NCBI GenBank assembly: GCA_963721345.1
Contig: CAVRIT010000001.1
Span: 1,426,001 to 1,490,000, forward strand
DNA: 64,000 nt
From: JACDAN01 sp963721345
GTDB taxonomy: Bacteria; Actinomycetota; Thermoleophilia; Gaiellales; Gaiellaceae
Direction: 5' to 3'
Numbering within the stretch: the stretch's first letter is position 1; every line of letters begins with the position of its first letter. The notes under the pieces are model-generated. The model did not search any database, had not been told where the DNA came from, and saw only the letters and a list, made by a program, of their open reading frames with translations. Shown here one piece after another: positions 16,457 to 25,150 of this stretch. Position numbers and translations under genes: made by a program.

Positions 16457-17743
16457 ATGCTGCATCCCGTCAACGTCGGTCAGAAGTCGCTCAGCGACTA
16501 CGCCACCATCGTCGGCCGCGGCCTGATGGGGGAGATTCAGCGACTCGCCGAGTCCATGCAGGGGAAACGAGTCCTGCACCTGTCGGCGACGGCGTTCGGC
16601 GGGGGCGTGGCGGAGATCAACTACACGCTCGTCCCGCTCATGCGAAGCGCCGGTCTCGATGCGGAGTGGCGGATCATCCACGGCGAAGACGAGTTCTTCA
16701 ACGTCACGAAGAAGATTCACAACGCGCTGCAGGGGAGCCCGGTCGGTCTCGACGCCTCCGAAGAGGAGATCTTCCACCGCTACAACGCGCTGAACGCGGC
16801 AGAGCTCGACGAGTCGGCGTACGACTACGTGATCATCCACGACCCGCAGCCCGCGGCCGTGATCGATCACTTTCCCGATCGCCGCGCCCGCTGGATCTGG
16901 CGCTGCCATATCGACCTCTCGGAGCCGAACCGGGACGTCCTCGAGGTCCTGGTGCCCTCGCTCGTGCGCTATGACGCAGCGATTTTCCACCGTCCCGAGT
17001 ACGTTCCGGCAACCGAGCAGCTCCCGGAGGCGTTCATCTGGCCGCCGGCGATCGATCCGCTGGCGCCGAAGAACATGGCACTCTCATCCGAGGACGCCGC
17101 GTACATCGTCGACCAGTTCGGGATCGACGTCGAGCGTCCGGTCCTGACACAGGTCTCGCGGTTCGATCCCTGGAAGGATCCGTTGGGCGTGATCGACGCG
17201 TTCCGGGTCGTGCGGCGCGACCATCCCGGCCTCCAGTTGGCGCTCGTCGGCTCGATGGCGCACGACGACCCCGAGGGGTGGGAGTTCTACAACCAGACCG
17301 TCGAGTACGCCGCGGGCGATCCCGACATCTTCATCCTCTCCAACCTCAACAACGTGGGCGCGATCGAGGTCAACGCCTTCCAGGTCCACTCTGCGGCCGT
17401 GCTCCAGAAGTCGATCCGGGAGGGCTTCGGCCTCACCGTCACCGAGGGGCTGTGGAAGGCCCGCCCGACGGTCGGCGGCCGCGCCGGTGGGATCCCGTCG
17501 CAGATCCAGGACGGCCAGACCGGCTGGCTCGTCGACTCGGTCGAGGAGTGCGCCGAGGCGTGCCACCAGATCCTCACCGACCCGGACGAGGCGTTGGCCC
17601 GCGGACGCCGGGGGAAGGAGTACGTGCGGCGCGAGTTCCTGATGCCGCGGCTCCTTCGCGACTGGCTCGCGCTCTTCAACCGGCTCGACGGCAAGGACAT
17701 CGGCGAGACCCAGCTCGTGACCGCTTCGGGCAGCCCGGCCTGA
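16457..17743 (+). CDS. treT: Trehalose synthase, TreT type (GT4)
   Basis: A 428-residue GT-B protein. The N-terminus (NVGQKSLSDYATIVG), VLHLSATAFGGGVAEIN and HDPQPAAVIDHFP match TreT, the trehalose glycosyltransferring synthase that joins NDP-glucose and glucose into trehalose in one reversible step. The C-terminal half has QVSRFDPWKDPLGVIDAF and KSIREGFGLTVTEGLWKARP, the donor-binding loop with its two glutamates, then VGGRAGGIP. TTG 16454 directly precedes ATG 16457; I use the ATG. Trehalose protects against drying and osmotic stress. The neighbour OtsA-like gene suggests two parallel routes or a related disaccharide product. Confidence 0.9.
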   Translation: MLHPVNVGQKSLSDYATIVGRGLMGEIQRLAESMQGKRVLHLSATAFGGGVAEINYTLVPLMRSAGLDAEWRIIHGEDEFFNVTKKIHNALQGSPVGLDASEEEIFHRYNALNAAELDESAYDYVIIHDPQPAAVIDHFPDRRARWIWRCHIDLSEPNRDVLEVLVPSLVRYDAAIFHRPEYVPATEQLPEAFIWPPAIDPLAPKNMALSSEDAAYIVDQFGIDVERPVLTQVSRFDPWKDPLGVIDAFRVVRRDHPGLQLALVGSMAHDDPEGWEFYNQTVEYAAGDPDIFILSNLNNVGAIEVNAFQVHSAAVLQKSIREGFGLTVTEGLWKARPTVGGRAGGIPSQIQDGQTGWLVDSVEECAEACHQILTDPDEALARGRRGKEYVRREFLMPRLLRDWLALFNRLDGKDIGETQLVTASGSPA

Positions 17744-17757
17744 CGCGACCACTGGGG

Positions 17758-17763
17758 TAGGGT
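17758..17763 (+). promoter_or_regulatory. -10 box for the OtsA-like gene
   Basis: TAGGGT ends 8 bases before ATG 17772, consistent with a leaderless mRNA separate from that of treT. Confidence 0.4.
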
Positions 17764-17771
17764 CAAAGGCG

Positions 17772-19253
17772 ATGACGGATCGCCGCAAGCTGATCGTCGT
17801 CTCGAACCGTCCCCCAGTCGCCTTCGCACTGGACGGCGAGGGCCGGCGCGTCGCCCGACGCGGCGGCGGCGGGCTGGTTACGGCGCTCCGAAGCCTCGTG
17901 GCGCTCCACGACGTGACCTGGGTCGCGAGCGCGATGAGCGACGAGGATCGGGCCGTCGCGGCCGAGAGCGGCGGCTCCGCGATCGACGAGGTCGCGCGGG
18001 ACGGGTCGCCGTATCGCCTTCGGCTCGTCGCGCATGACGAAACGGCCTACGACTGGTTCTACAACGTCGTCTCCAACCCGACGCTGTGGTTCCTTCAGCA
18101 CTACCTGTGGGACCTCGCGCGGGCACCGAACCTCGACCGGGGGCTGCACCTCGCATGGGAGGAGGGCTACGTCGCGGTCAACGCCGGCTTCGCCGATGCG
18201 GTCCTGGCGGAGCTCGACAGCCAGCCCGACGCGCTCGTCTGGTTCCACGACTACCACCTGTACCTGGCTCCGCGGTTCGTCCGGGCGCACCGCCCGGACG
18301 CCGCCTTGTCCCACTTCGTGCACATCCCGTGGCCGGAGCCCGACTACTGGCGCGTCCTCCCCGAGCCGATACGCGTCGCCCTCCACGACGGCTTGCTCGC
18401 GAACGACGTCGTCGGGTTCCACACCGAGCGCTGGAAGCGCAACTTCCTCCGCTCCTGCGTCGACATCGTCGGCGCCGAATGCAACTTCGTGACCGGGAGC
18501 GCGGAGTACGAGGGCCGGCCGGTGTCCGTCAATGCCCGACCGCTCTCGGTGGACCCTTCGGAGTTCGACGAGCTCGCCTCGAGTCCCGAGGTGCTCGAGC
18601 TGGAGCAGCAGCTCGAGGCGCGGCGCCCCGAGTTGCTCGTACTCCGCGTCGACCGCACCGACCCGTCCAAGAACGTCGTGCGGGGCTTTCGCGCCTTCGA
18701 GCGGCTCCTTACCGACCACCCGGAGCTCCACGGGCGGGTCGGGATGCTCGCGCTGCTCGACCCGACGCGGCAGGACATTCCGGAGTACTCGGAGTATCTC
18801 GGCGCGATTCAGCGCACGGCGCGGGTCGTCAACGACCACTTCCAGACGGAGAGCTGGACGCCGATCGAGGTGAGGATCGAGGACAACTTCCTCGAGGCCG
18901 TCGCCGCGTACAAGCAGTACGACGTCCTCCTCGTCAACGCGATCTTCGACGGCCTCAACCTTGTCGCGAAGGAAGCGCCGCTCGTGAACGCCCGTGACGG
19001 GGTGCTCATCCTGTCCGAGAACACCGGTGCTCACGAGACGCTGGCCGATTGGGCGTTGACGGTGAACCCGTTCGACATCGCGGGGCAGGCCGAGGCGATG
19101 CGCGTCGCGCTGGAGATGCCGCGCGAGGAGCGGCGCGAGCGGCTGGCGGGCCTGCGTGGGCACGTTCGAGAGCACGATCTCTCGGAGTGGGTCGAAGGGC
19201 AGCTCCGCGACGTGGACCGTGCGCGCAGCTCACACGCCGGCACGAGCTCGTGA
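17772..19253 (+). CDS. otsA: Trehalose-6-phosphate synthase-like glycosyltransferase (GT20)
   Basis: A 493-residue GT20 protein. The N-terminus VVSNRPP and RRGGGGLVTAL match the glucose-6-phosphate-binding part. ALVWFHDYHLYLAPRF, HIPWPEPDYW and GFHTERWKRNF follow. The donor site has Arg295 and Lys300 (VDRTDPSKN) and IFDGLNLVAKEAPLVN near the end. The family makes trehalose 6-phosphate from NDP-glucose and glucose 6-phosphate. Several loops differ from classic OtsA (for example DP in place of DYTK), and no OtsB phosphatase lies nearby, so a related sugar phosphate such as glucosylglycerol phosphate is possible. GTGA overlap couples it to moaC. Confidence 0.82.
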   Translation: MTDRRKLIVVSNRPPVAFALDGEGRRVARRGGGGLVTALRSLVALHDVTWVASAMSDEDRAVAAESGGSAIDEVARDGSPYRLRLVAHDETAYDWFYNVVSNPTLWFLQHYLWDLARAPNLDRGLHLAWEEGYVAVNAGFADAVLAELDSQPDALVWFHDYHLYLAPRFVRAHRPDAALSHFVHIPWPEPDYWRVLPEPIRVALHDGLLANDVVGFHTERWKRNFLRSCVDIVGAECNFVTGSAEYEGRPVSVNARPLSVDPSEFDELASSPEVLELEQQLEARRPELLVLRVDRTDPSKNVVRGFRAFERLLTDHPELHGRVGMLALLDPTRQDIPEYSEYLGAIQRTARVVNDHFQTESWTPIEVRIEDNFLEAVAAYKQYDVLLVNAIFDGLNLVAKEAPLVNARDGVLILSENTGAHETLADWALTVNPFDIAGQAEAMRVALEMPREERRERLAGLRGHVREHDLSEWVEGQLRDVDRARSSHAGTSS

Positions 19254-19696
19254 CCGATTTTTCCCATGTGGATTCGGAAGGCGGGATCCGGATGGTGGAC
19301 GTCGGGGCGAAGCCGACTTCGCGTCGGCGGGCGACAGCCCGGGCGCGAGTGACGATGGCGGCGGAGACGGCGGCCAAGTTGCGCGAGCTCCCCAAGGGCG
19401 ACGCGCTCGTCGTCGCCCAACTCGCCGGCGTGATGGCCGCGAAGCGGACGAGCGAGCTGATTCCCCTCTGCCATCCGTTGCCGCTCACGTCCATCGACGT
19501 GGATGTCGCCGTCCAGGACAACGCCGTCGAGATCACGAGCACGGTCGAGACCGTCGCGCAGACCGGCGTGGAGATGGAGGCGCTCGTCGCGGCGAGCGTC
19601 GCCGCGCTCACGGTCTACGACATGGCGAAAGCGGTCGACGACGGGATGGAGGTCGCGGAGGTACGGCTCCTCGAGAAGACGAAGGGGCCTGCTTGA
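19250..19696 (+). CDS. moaC: Cyclic pyranopterin monophosphate synthase
   Basis: A 148-residue MoaC of normal length. The start is GTG 19250, inside the GTGA junction with the OtsA-like gene. Conserved elements include FSHVDSEGGIRMVDVGAK, LIPLCHPLPLT (His75), TGVEMEALVA and the catalytic YDMAKAVD (Asp124, Lys127, Asp130). It forms cyclic pyranopterin monophosphate from the MoaA product in molybdenum cofactor synthesis. It is coupled by a TTGA overlap to the mogA-type gene. MoaA is not in this window. Confidence 0.96.
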   Translation: MTDFSHVDSEGGIRMVDVGAKPTSRRRATARARVTMAAETAAKLRELPKGDALVVAQLAGVMAAKRTSELIPLCHPLPLTSIDVDVAVQDNAVEITSTVETVAQTGVEMEALVAASVAALTVYDMAKAVDDGMEVAEVRLLEKTKGPA

Positions 19697-20172
19697 AGGC
19701 GGCGGTGCTCACCGTCTCGGACGGCGTTGCGCGTGGGGAGCGGGACGACGAGAGCGGGAAGATCCTCGGCGAGTTGCTCGCGCGTGAGGGCTACGAGGTC
19801 GCGCGGAGGGTCGTGCCCGACGAGCGCAGCGAGATTGCCGAGGCGATCGAAGAGCTGACGGACGAGGCCGCGCTCGTCCTGACGACGGGCGGCACGGGAG
19901 TCGCACCGCGGGACGTCACGCCGGAAGCGACGGCGTCGGTGGTCGAGCGCCAGGTGCCGGGGATCGCGGAGGCTCTGCGCGCCGACGCGGCGGGCCGAAC
20001 ACCGCACGGGTTGCTCTCCCGGGGCGTGGCGGGGGTGCGTGGCACGGCACTCGTGGTCAACCTGCCCGGGTCTCCGGGAGGCTGCCGAGACGGGTTCGCC
20101 GTCCTGAAGGAGGCGTTGCCGCATGCGCTTCGGCTGCTTGCCGGAGAGCAGGGGGGCCACCGGCAGACGTGA
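19693..20172 (+). CDS. mogA: Molybdopterin adenylyltransferase (MogA/MoaB family)
   Basis: A 159-residue protein with a TTG start overlapping the moaC stop. Motifs are KAAVLTVSDGVARGERDDESG at the start, LTTGGTGVAPRDVTPEA (63-79) and the LVVNLPGSPGG segment. These define the MogA/MoaB MoCF-fold family, which adenylylates molybdopterin before MoeA inserts molybdate. With moaC upstream and moeA at 9300 the late pathway is partly represented. MoaB and MogA cannot be separated with certainty from this sequence alone. Confidence 0.9.
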   Translation: MKAAVLTVSDGVARGERDDESGKILGELLAREGYEVARRVVPDERSEIAEAIEELTDEAALVLTTGGTGVAPRDVTPEATASVVERQVPGIAEALRADAAGRTPHGLLSRGVAGVRGTALVVNLPGSPGGCRDGFAVLKEALPHALRLLAGEQGGHRQT

Positions 20173-20314
20173 CCCTTCGCGCGGTGGCCACGCCGCCGCA
20201 GCGTCACGCTTTCGACACGGTTTGGTGCGCCATGCGTGCGGAGTTCGTCGCTACGATCGCATCGGGGAGGAGGTGGGCGGTGCCTAATCACAGAGACCAG
20301 GGCACGCCGCCGCG

Positions 20315-20902
20315 GTGATCCGCGCCCGTGGGCTCGGCAGGCGCTACGGGGACAAGCGCGTCCTCGCCGGTCTCGACCTCGATGTCGCCCGTGGCGAGCT
20401 GTTGCTGGTCACCGGCGCGAATGGCTCGGGGAAGACGACCCTGCTCCGGCTCATCGCGGGCCTGATCGTCCCGACGTCGGGCTCGCTCGAAGTCGCAGTC
20501 GACCGCGCGAGCATCGGCTTTCTCGCCCACGAGCCGCTCGTCTACCGCGAGCTGTCGCCGCTCGAGAATCTCGACCTCTACGGTCGCCTGTACCGGATCC
20601 CGGAACGCCGGGAGCGGATCGGAATGCTGCTGGAGCGATACGGCTTGTGGGATGCCCGCCGCGAGCGAACCGACTCGCTCTCGCGCGGGATGCTCCAGCG
20701 GCTGGCGCTCTGCAGGACGCTGCTCCACGATCCCCTGCTGCTGCTTTTCGACGAGCCCTTCAACGCGTTGGATTCGGCGGGCATCGAGCTTCTGCTCGGC
20801 GAGCTAGCGGAACGTGAGCAGCGGACGATCGTCGTCTCGAGCCATCAGCCGGAGCGGATCGGCGACCTGCCGAGCTCGCGGCTCGCGCTGGGCGCGGCGT
20901 GA
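20315..20902 (+). CDS. ccmA: Heme exporter ATP-binding protein
   Basis: A 195-residue ABC ATPase of CcmA size. Walker A is GANGSGKT (34-41), the signature LSRGMLQR (122-129) is the CcmA-type variant of LSGGQ, and Walker B is LLLLFDEP (141-148), followed by a switch His in SSHQPE. With CcmB and CcmC it forms the complex that releases holo-CcmE heme chaperone for cytochrome c maturation at the membrane. GTG start; it overlaps ccmB by four bases. The 142 bases upstream (20173-20314) hold no gene; the Mog gene ends before them, so this may start a new transcript. Confidence 0.92.
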   Translation: MIRARGLGRRYGDKRVLAGLDLDVARGELLLVTGANGSGKTTLLRLIAGLIVPTSGSLEVAVDRASIGFLAHEPLVYRELSPLENLDLYGRLYRIPERRERIGMLLERYGLWDARRERTDSLSRGMLQRLALCRTLLHDPLLLLFDEPFNALDSAGIELLLGELAEREQRTIVVSSHQPERIGDLPSSRLALGAA

Positions 20903-21537
20903 GCGCCTATTTCTCGGACGTCGCTGCGCTGGCGCGCAAAGATCTGCGGGTCGAGCTGCGCTCGCGCGACACCGTCCCCGCGCTCCTGCTCTTCGTGGTC
21001 GGCAGCCTCGTCGTCTTCCACTTCGCGCTTGCGGAGGACTCTCCGCCGGCCGCCGCCGGGATGCTGTGGATCGCGCTTTTGTTCACAGCATTGCTCGCGC
21101 TCGTCCGCACGTTCGTCGCCGAACGGGAGGACGGGATGATCGACGGGCTCCTGCTCGCACCCTGCGACCGCAGCGCAATCTGGCTTGGCAAGACCTTGAG
21201 CGTCGTCGTCTTCCTCGTCCTCGCGGAGCTCGTCGCGCTGCCCGCATTCGCGCTGCTGTACGAGCCCGTCGGGTGGGACCTCGTCGCCGGCGTGGCGCTC
21301 GCCAACATCGGTATCGCCTCGGTAGGGACGCTCCTCGGTGCGATGGCGGCCGCCGCGCGCGCTCGCGAGCTGCTGCTGCCGCTCCTGTTCATGCCGCTCG
21401 CGATCCCGATCGTCGTGGGCGGCGTCGGAGCGACGCTGGCTGACGATCCGGCCCGCTACCTCGGCTTCCTGGTGCTGTACGACCTCATCTTTGCGATCCT
21501 CTCCTGGGCAAGCTTTGAGTACGTCGTTACGGAATAA
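20899..21537 (+). CDS. ccmB: Heme exporter membrane protein B
   Basis: A 212-residue membrane protein with six predicted hydrophobic segments and the typical CcmB start (ALARKDLRVELRSRDTV). Conserved blocks are ALVRTFVAEREDGMIDGLLLAP and LLPLLFMPLAIPIV. It is the permease partner of CcmA in the CcmABC complex. GTG start in a GTGA junction with ccmA. Its last 23 bases overlap the start of ccmC. Confidence 0.93.
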   Translation: MSAYFSDVAALARKDLRVELRSRDTVPALLLFVVGSLVVFHFALAEDSPPAAAGMLWIALLFTALLALVRTFVAEREDGMIDGLLLAPCDRSAIWLGKTLSVVVFLVLAELVALPAFALLYEPVGWDLVAGVALANIGIASVGTLLGAMAAAARARELLLPLLFMPLAIPIVVGGVGATLADDPARYLGFLVLYDLIFAILSWASFEYVVTE

Positions 21538-22210
21538 CGGCGCGGTCGTCCTCGCTCTGGCGGCGGCCGTGCTCCTCACCGCTGGGCTGACGCTCGGGCT
21601 GCTCGTCGCGCCCGAGGACGCGGACCAGGGACCGAGCCAGCGGATCTTCTACATCCACGTGCCCCTGGCGCTGACGGCCTACGTGTGTTTCGGCTGGGGG
21701 GCGTGGAAGGCGTTTCGGCTGCTCTGGCGCGACGATGCGCGCGCCGACCTGGAGAGCTACACGGCGGTGCACATGGGCGTGATCTTCGGGCTCCTCACGC
21801 TGATCACCGGGTCGATCTGGGCGAAGATCTCCTGGGGCGTCTGGTGGACCTGGGACGAGCGGCAGCTCGTCTTGTTCCTGATCCTCTTCCTCTTCTACTC
21901 GGCGTACTTCATGCTCCGATACTCGACGCCGCCCGGCCCGAGGCGTGCCCGCACCTCAGCCGTCTACGCACTCTTCGGCGCGGCGCTCGTTCCGGTGAGC
22001 TTTCTCGCGATCCGCCTCACGGACCAGCTCCTGCATCCGGCCCCTGTCTTCAACCGCGACGGCCCGCAGATGTCCGCGTCGATGTTCATCACCTTCTGCA
22101 TCTGTCTTGGGGCCATGCTCACGCTCGCCGGCGCCCTCTACCTGATCGAGCTGAGCGGCAAGCGCGTCGACGGGCGCCTCAAGGAACTGCGGGAGCTGTT
22201 GTCTTCGTGA
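21515..22210 (+). CDS. ccmC: Heme-handling protein of cytochrome c maturation
   Basis: A 231-residue membrane protein with six hydrophobic segments. The heme-binding tryptophan motif is WGVWWTWDERQ (107-117). The two flanking histidines that ligate heme in CcmC are His48 (RIFYIHVPLA) and His174 (LLHPAPVF). It loads heme onto the periplasmic or extracellular chaperone CcmE, which is not encoded in this window. I chose TTG 21515, inside ccmB, because no canonical start lies between it and the first transmembrane helix. It overlaps the small ccmD-like gene by four bases. Confidence 0.93.
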   Translation: MSTSLRNNGAVVLALAAAVLLTAGLTLGLLVAPEDADQGPSQRIFYIHVPLALTAYVCFGWGAWKAFRLLWRDDARADLESYTAVHMGVIFGLLTLITGSIWAKISWGVWWTWDERQLVLFLILFLFYSAYFMLRYSTPPGPRRARTSAVYALFGAALVPVSFLAIRLTDQLLHPAPVFNRDGPQMSASMFITFCICLGAMLTLAGALYLIELSGKRVDGRLKELRELLSS

Positions 22211-22359
22211 GCACCGGCGAGAAATACCTGGCGGCGGCTTACCTCGTGCTCTTCGCGGCCGTCTTGCTCTACGTCGTCCTGATCGCGCTCAAACTGTCGC
22301 GGATGGAACGCGAGCTGGAAGAGCTGGCACGACTCGCGAGGGAGCGCACCGGTGGCTGA
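22207..22359 (+). CDS. ccmD: CcmD-like small membrane protein
   Basis: A 50-residue protein from GTG 22207 in a GTGA junction with ccmC. It has one transmembrane helix (about 8-27), then a basic/acidic amphipathic tail (SRMERELEELARLARER). Size, topology and place between ccmC and the next maturation gene match CcmD, which stabilises the CcmABC complex. Sequence conservation in CcmD is low, so the name rests mostly on context. Its 3' end overlaps the hemX-like gene by 8 bases. Confidence 0.75.
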   Translation: MSTGEKYLAAAYLVLFAAVLLYVVLIALKLSRMERELEELARLARERTGG

Positions 22360-23131
22360 GCTGCTCGTCTGGCCGGCGCTCTTCGCGTACGGCGAAGCCG
22401 CGATCGCCTACGCCGGGGCTGCTCGGAACCCTGGGTCGCTCGGACGGATCGCGACTTGGGGCGTGCGGCTCGGCTGGCTGGCGCAGACCGCGCTGCTCGT
22501 CGGCCAAGCCGCCCGCGCCGAGGGCTTCCCGTGGAGCACCTGGGCGGGCTCACTCAACCTGTTCGTCTGGCTCGTGGTGGGCGCCTACCTGATCTGGGGC
22601 TGCAGCCCCAGATTTCGCCTGCTCGGTCTCGCGGTCATGCCGCCTGCCGCGGCACTACTCGCCGTCTCCTATCTGGCCGGAGGCACCGACGCGCGAAGCG
22701 CGACTGAGTGGAGCGACGTCGTGCTCGTCTTGCACGTCGCGTTCGTGCTGACGGCGTTCGCCGGTTTCACGGTCGCCGCGGGGCTCGCCGCGCTCGAGCT
22801 GTGGGAGGAGCGCCTGCTCAAGCACCGGCGCGCGGGGATCCTGCGGCTCCGGCTGCCCTCGCTCGTCGCGCTCGACCGCCTGACGGTCACGACGACGGCG
22901 GTGTCGCTGGCGGCTCTGACGATTGGTCTCGTCCCCGGGTTCGCGCGCATCCCGGGTCACGGCGTCGACCTGCTGATCGCCGCCACGCTCGGCGCGTGGC
23001 TCCTCTACGCCTCGATCCTCTACCTCCGTCTGCGGACGGGCCGCCGCGCGCTGGCCGCGCGTCTGTCGATTGCCGGCCTGGGCGTCGTCCTTGCCCTTCA
23101 GCTCGGCCTGCTGGCAACCCACGTCGCATGA
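22352..23131 (+). CDS. HemX/CcsA-like cytochrome c assembly membrane protein
   Basis: A 259-residue protein with eight hydrophobic segments. EGFPWSTWAGSLNLFVW and LLGLAVMPPAAALLAVSYL, then ERLLKHRRAGILRLRLPSL and ALDRLT, match the HemX branch of the CcsA/CcmC superfamily. The tryptophan-rich WGxYWxWD heme motif of true CcsA is missing. In Bacillus, HemX is encoded next to hemA and affects glutamyl-tRNA reductase level. Here the gene overlaps hemA by ATGA, the same neighbourhood in a different order. Function in heme supply or regulation is inferred. Confidence 0.82.
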   Translation: MAELLVWPALFAYGEAAIAYAGAARNPGSLGRIATWGVRLGWLAQTALLVGQAARAEGFPWSTWAGSLNLFVWLVVGAYLIWGCSPRFRLLGLAVMPPAAALLAVSYLAGGTDARSATEWSDVVLVLHVAFVLTAFAGFTVAAGLAALELWEERLLKHRRAGILRLRLPSLVALDRLTVTTTAVSLAALTIGLVPGFARIPGHGVDLLIAATLGAWLLYASILYLRLRTGRRALAARLSIAGLGVVLALQLGLLATHVA

Positions 23132-24354
23132 ATCTGCTGCTGGTCGGAACCTCGCATCGCCTCGCTCCGATCGAAGTCAGGGAGCGCGTGGCGGTCGACG
23201 CCGACGGCGCGGCCGCACTTGGCGTCGAGTTGGCAGGAGAGGGCGAAGCCGTGTGCCTCTCGACCTGTAACCGGACGGAGCTCTATCTCGTGGCCGCCGA
23301 CGGCGCAGACTCGGACCGTCGCGCGACACGGGCGCTCGCGGACCTCGCGGGGATCGACGCCGCCGAGCTCGAGCCCTATCTGTACCGGCTGGACGGCGAG
23401 TCCGTTGCGGTTCACCTCTTCCAAGTCGCCGCCGGCCTCGACTCGCTCGTTCCAGGCGAGAGCGAGATCCTCGGGCAGGTGCGAACCGCGTTCGAGCGTG
23501 GGACCGCCGGCCCACTCCTCGACCGCCTGTTCCGCGACGCGCTCCACACCGGGAAGAGAGTGCGGACGGAGACGGCGATCGCCGAGAGCCCCGGCACCAC
23601 GTCGTCGGCGGCCGCCGCTCTCGCAGCTCAGGTCTTCGGCGACCTCGACGGCTCACGAATCGCGATCGTCGGCGCCGGCAAGATCGGGACGCTCGCGGCT
23701 CGACGGTTGATCAAGCGCGGCGCGAAGCTCTCGTTCGTCGCGAATCGCACCTCGGCGCGCAGCGATGCCCTTACCGCGAAGCTCGGCGGCGAGACGCTCC
23801 CGATCGACCGGCTCACCGAGGCGCTGGCGTCTGCCGACATCGTCGTCTCCTCCACGAGCTCGCCGGAATTCGTTCTGACCAGGGAGGCGGTCAGCGGGGC
23901 CTTGCCCACACGAAAGGGCCGGCCGTTGCTCTTGATCGATCTCGCCGTGCCGCGCGACGTCGATCCGACGGTCAACGAGCTCCCCGACTGCTACCTCTAC
24001 GACATCGACGATCTCGAGGCAGTGGTCGCGGAGACGATGGCGGGGCGAGAGGGAGAGTTCGCCAAGGCCGAAGCGATCGCGGTCGCCGAGGCGGGGCGTT
24101 TCCGCGATTGGCTCGCGACGCGTGCCGTCGTTCCGACGATTGCGTCCCTGCGCGAGCGCGCCGAGCAGATCCGCCGGAGCGAGCTCGCGAAGGCGAGCGG
24201 CTGGCTCTCCGAGCTCTCGGAGCGGGAGCAGACCGCCGTCGAGTCGCTGACGAGCCAGCTCGTGAACAAGCTCCTGCACGAGCCAATCGTGCGCCTGAAG
24301 GACGCAGCCGCAGCCGCCGAGCGCCGTGGTCCTGAGAATCGGGTCGAGGGGTAG
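23128..24354 (+). CDS. hemA: Glutamyl-tRNA reductase
   Basis: A 408-residue protein. It starts MNLLLVGTSHRLAPIEVRE and has the catalytic Cys47 in LSTCNRTELY, then PGESEILGQVRTAF, DALHTGKRVRTETAI, the NADPH-binding VGAGKIG and LIDLAVPRDVDP. It reduces glutamyl-tRNA(Glu) to glutamate-1-semialdehyde, the first step of C5-pathway tetrapyrrole synthesis. The C-terminal dimerisation helix is complete. It lies between hemX and hemC, so heme synthesis and cytochrome c assembly are probably co-expressed here. Confidence 0.97.
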   Translation: MNLLLVGTSHRLAPIEVRERVAVDADGAAALGVELAGEGEAVCLSTCNRTELYLVAADGADSDRRATRALADLAGIDAAELEPYLYRLDGESVAVHLFQVAAGLDSLVPGESEILGQVRTAFERGTAGPLLDRLFRDALHTGKRVRTETAIAESPGTTSSAAAALAAQVFGDLDGSRIAIVGAGKIGTLAARRLIKRGAKLSFVANRTSARSDALTAKLGGETLPIDRLTEALASADIVVSSTSSPEFVLTREAVSGALPTRKGRPLLLIDLAVPRDVDPTVNELPDCYLYDIDDLEAVVAETMAGREGEFAKAEAIAVAEAGRFRDWLATRAVVPTIASLRERAEQIRRSELAKASGWLSELSEREQTAVESLTSQLVNKLLHEPIVRLKDAAAAAERRGPENRVEG

Positions 24355-25150
24355 CCGGCTCGCCCTGACCCAGGCGGAGCTCGCGGTCGAAAGGCTGCGG
24401 CGCCCCGGCCTGGAGTTCGCGCTGGTGCCCGTCACGACGGCCGGCGACAGGGACCGCAGCAAGCCGTTCGGTGAGATCGGCAGCCGTGGCGTCTTCGTCA
24501 AGGAGCTCGAGGAGGCGCTGCTCGACCACCGGATCGACGTCGCCGTGCATTCGGCCAAGGACATGACCTCGACCGACACGGATGGGCTGGCGGTCGGTGC
24601 CTATCTGCCTCGCGAGGATCCCCGCGACGCGCTGTGCGGCGTGGCGGAGCTTCGCCCCGGGCTGCGGATCGGCACCGCATCGGCCCGCCGTCGGGCGCAG
24701 CTCCTCGCGCTCGAGCCCGATCTCCGGATCGAGCCGCTCCGCGGGAACATCGACACCCGGCTTCGAAAACGGGGGGAGCGCGGGCTGGACGCGATTGTCC
24801 TCGCGGCGTGCGGGCTCGACCGCCTCGGGCTCGGCGACGAGATCGACCGGCGGTTCGAGCCCGACGAGCTCCTGCCGGAGGCGGGTCAGGGTGCGCTCGC
24901 GCTCCAGGTGCGGGCGAGCGAGGAAGAGCTCGTCGCGGGGGCCGACGACGTGGAGACACGCAGTCGCGTGGAGCCCGAGCGGGCGTGTGTGGCGGCGATC
25001 GGCGGGGGTTGCCTCGCCCCGGTCGCAGCCCACCACGACGGCGAGACGCTGACGGCCCTCGTCGCCGACGAAGACGGGACGTGGATCGAGCGGCGGTCCG
25101 GCGACGATCCGGCGGCGCTCGCCGCCGAGCTCGTCGCGCTGGCCCGGTGA
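24326..25150 (+). CDS. hemC: Porphobilinogen deaminase
   Basis: A 274-residue protein, somewhat shorter than the usual 300-310. Motifs include LRIGSRGSRLALTQAE, HSAKDMTS, GTASARRRAQLL, RGNIDTRLRK and LPEAGQGALALQ. The cofactor-binding Cys229 lies in GGGCLAPVAAH. The enzyme joins four porphobilinogens into hydroxymethylbilane. The shortening is mostly in the C-terminal domain. The GTG start overlaps the end of hemA by 29 bases, and a GTGA junction leads into hemD. Confidence 0.95.
   Translation: MVLRIGSRGSRLALTQAELAVERLRRPGLEFALVPVTTAGDRDRSKPFGEIGSRGVFVKELEEALLDHRIDVAVHSAKDMTSTDTDGLAVGAYLPREDPRDALCGVAELRPGLRIGTASARRRAQLLALEPDLRIEPLRGNIDTRLRKRGERGLDAIVLAACGLDRLGLGDEIDRRFEPDELLPEAGQGALALQVRASEEELVAGADDVETRSRVEPERACVAAIGGGCLAPVAAHHDGETLTALVADEDGTWIERRSGDDPAALAAELVALAR

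Noticed and set aside
20173..20314. Standard promoter or regulatory RNA before ccmA
   Set aside because: I saw TACGAT and a few GC palindromes but no pair of elements with correct spacing. A new transcription unit may start here, but the sequence does not show where.
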